A stretch of DNA of 64,000 bases from positions 186,001-250,000 of the forward strand of contig NZ_QLLY01000002.1 of the NCBI RefSeq assembly GCF_003259365.1, read 5' to 3'. Every line of letters begins with the position of its first letter. Within the stretch, counting starts at the first letter, position 1. The translations under genes and the position numbers were made by a program. Source of the stretch: Streptomyces sp. PsTaAH-137 (GTDB taxonomy: Bacteria; Actinomycetota; Actinomycetes; Streptomycetales; Streptomycetaceae). Of this stretch, positions 63,441-64,000 are shown in pieces. The notes beneath the pieces are model-generated. The model ran no database searches. It worked only from the letters and a program-made list of their open reading frames with translations, and had not been told where the DNA came from.

Positions 63441-64000
63441 CTACTTGATCAGGTAGATCGTGGCGAAGAGGCCGATCCATACGACATCGACGAAGTGCCA
63501 GTAATAGGACACGACGATGGCGGCGGTCGCCTGCTCGTGGGTGAACTTCCGGGCCGCGTACGTCCTGCCGAGGACGAACAGGAAGGCGATGAGGCCGCCT
63601 GTCACGTGCATGCCGTGGAAGCCGGTGGTCAGGTAGAACACCGAGCCGTACGGGTCGGAGGAGAGCGAGAGCCCGTCCTTCTTGACCAGCTCGGTGTACT
63701 CGAAGACCTGACCGCCGATGAAGATCGCACCCATGATGAAGGTGACGATGAACCACATCCGGAGCTTCTTCACGTCCCCGCGCTCGGCGGCGAACACGCC
63801 GAGCTGACAGGTCAGGGAGGAGAGCACCAGGATCGTGGTGTTCGTCGCGGAGAACGGAAGGTTCAGGCTGGACGCCATTTCCTTCCAGTGATCCGGTCCG
63901 GTCACCGATCGCAGGGTGAAGTACATCGCGAAGAGGGCCGCGAAGAACATCAGCTCGGAACTCAGCCAGATGATGGTTCCGACGCTGGTGAGGTTCGGTC
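63441..64000 (-). CDS. ctaE: Cytochrome c oxidase subunit III (5' end outside window)
   Basis: C-terminal part of aa3-type oxidase subunit III; about 186 residues are visible. The frame is open through the window edge ([24 protein letters not shown]), so the gene starts outside. Conserved elements are [33 protein letters not shown] and the end [22 protein letters not shown]. It precedes qcrCAB in the same orientation, as in other actinobacteria. Confidence 0.95.
   Translation of the reverse strand, partial: PNLTSVGTIIWLSSELMFFAALFAMYFTLRSVTGPDHWKEMASSLNLPFSATNTTILVLSSLTCQLGVFAAERGDVKKLRMWFIVTFIMGAIFIGGQVFEYTELVKKDGLSLSSDPYGSVFYLTTGFHGMHVTGGLIAFLFVLGRTYAARKFTHEQATAAIVVSYYWHFVDVVWIGLFATIYLIK

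Overview
The window is high-GC chromosomal DNA from a Streptomyces (or close actinobacterial relative). The evidence is very GC-rich third codon positions, frequent GTG/TTG starts, many start codons lying directly behind a -10 box, Streptomyces-style intergenic repeats, and gene content and order that I recognise from the Streptomyces coelicolor core from ftsL/rsmH to the qcr-cta respiratory locus (roughly SCO2091 to SCO2151, from memory). About 58 protein genes are supported, including one attenuator leader peptide and two genes cut by the window edges. I saw no tRNA, rRNA, CRISPR array, insertion sequence, prophage or attachment site. Coding strand alternates in blocks.

Layout. 0-1.6 kb: end of the division and cell-wall (dcw) cluster, rsmH and an FtsL-like gene. 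1.7-9.8 kb: beta-carbonic anhydrase; a translationally coupled MoxR AAA+ ATPase, DUF58 protein and membrane transglutaminase; DUF3040 protein; methyltransferase; HEPN protein. 9.9-13.5 kb: a TetR-controlled unit of a strongly degenerate ABC ATPase, a YhgE/Pip membrane protein and the TetR regulator. 13.8-17.9 kb: DUF4126 protein, FAD amine-oxidase-like enzyme, membrane protein with a Tyr/Gly/Gln-rich tail, metF. 18-23.2 kb: thiamin genes thiE and thiO-thiS-thiG, the latter behind a TPP riboswitch, with an Rv2175c-type DNA-binding protein, a ferredoxin-reductase-like flavoenzyme and a small hypothetical between them. 23.3-28.3 kb: PASTA Ser/Thr kinase, endonuclease IV, a DUF4396 protein behind a CsoR-like copper operator, a sulfite-oxidase-fold enzyme, bacterioferritin and its ferredoxin. 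28.5-32 kb: class II DAHP synthase and TrpEG with a Trp-Trp-Trp attenuator leader. 32-43.5 kb: D-2-hydroxyacid dehydrogenase, phosphofructokinase with PPi-type residues, two-component pair, acyltransferase, esterase, glucokinase glkA with its DUF5304 neighbour, ArsA-like protein with a defective P-loop, SRPBCC protein, phosphoesterase. 43.8-58.3 kb: acyl-CoA ligase, PimB-like and GT87 glycosyltransferases, MATE/PadR pair with a long dyad operator, zinc-peptidase lipoprotein, two NlpC/P60 hydrolases, NYN-domain protein, zinc-ribbon protein, rhomboid and stand-alone RAM domain pair, and a class V aminotransferase behind a SAM-IV riboswitch. 58.6-64 kb: trpD and the cytochrome bcc genes qcrB, qcrA, qcrC, then ctaE.

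The gene set links chorismate and tryptophan synthesis (DAHP synthase, TrpEG, TrpD), one-carbon, sulfur and thiamin metabolism, sugar phosphorylation, envelope lipid and mannoside synthesis, peptidoglycan remodelling and aerobic respiration. Much of it follows the order of the Mycobacterium tuberculosis Rv2165c-Rv2196 region (metF-like gene, Rv2175c, pknL, aroG, acyltransferase, ArsA-like protein, SRPBCC protein, fadD15, pimB', NlpC/P60, trpD, ctaE/qcr), so this is ancestral actinobacterial core rather than an island. The least conventional parts are the degenerate ATPase/YhgE unit, the copper-operator DUF4396 gene, the phosphofructokinase with PPi-type residues, the P-loop-defective ArsA homologue, and the SAM-IV-controlled cysteine-desulfurase-like gene.
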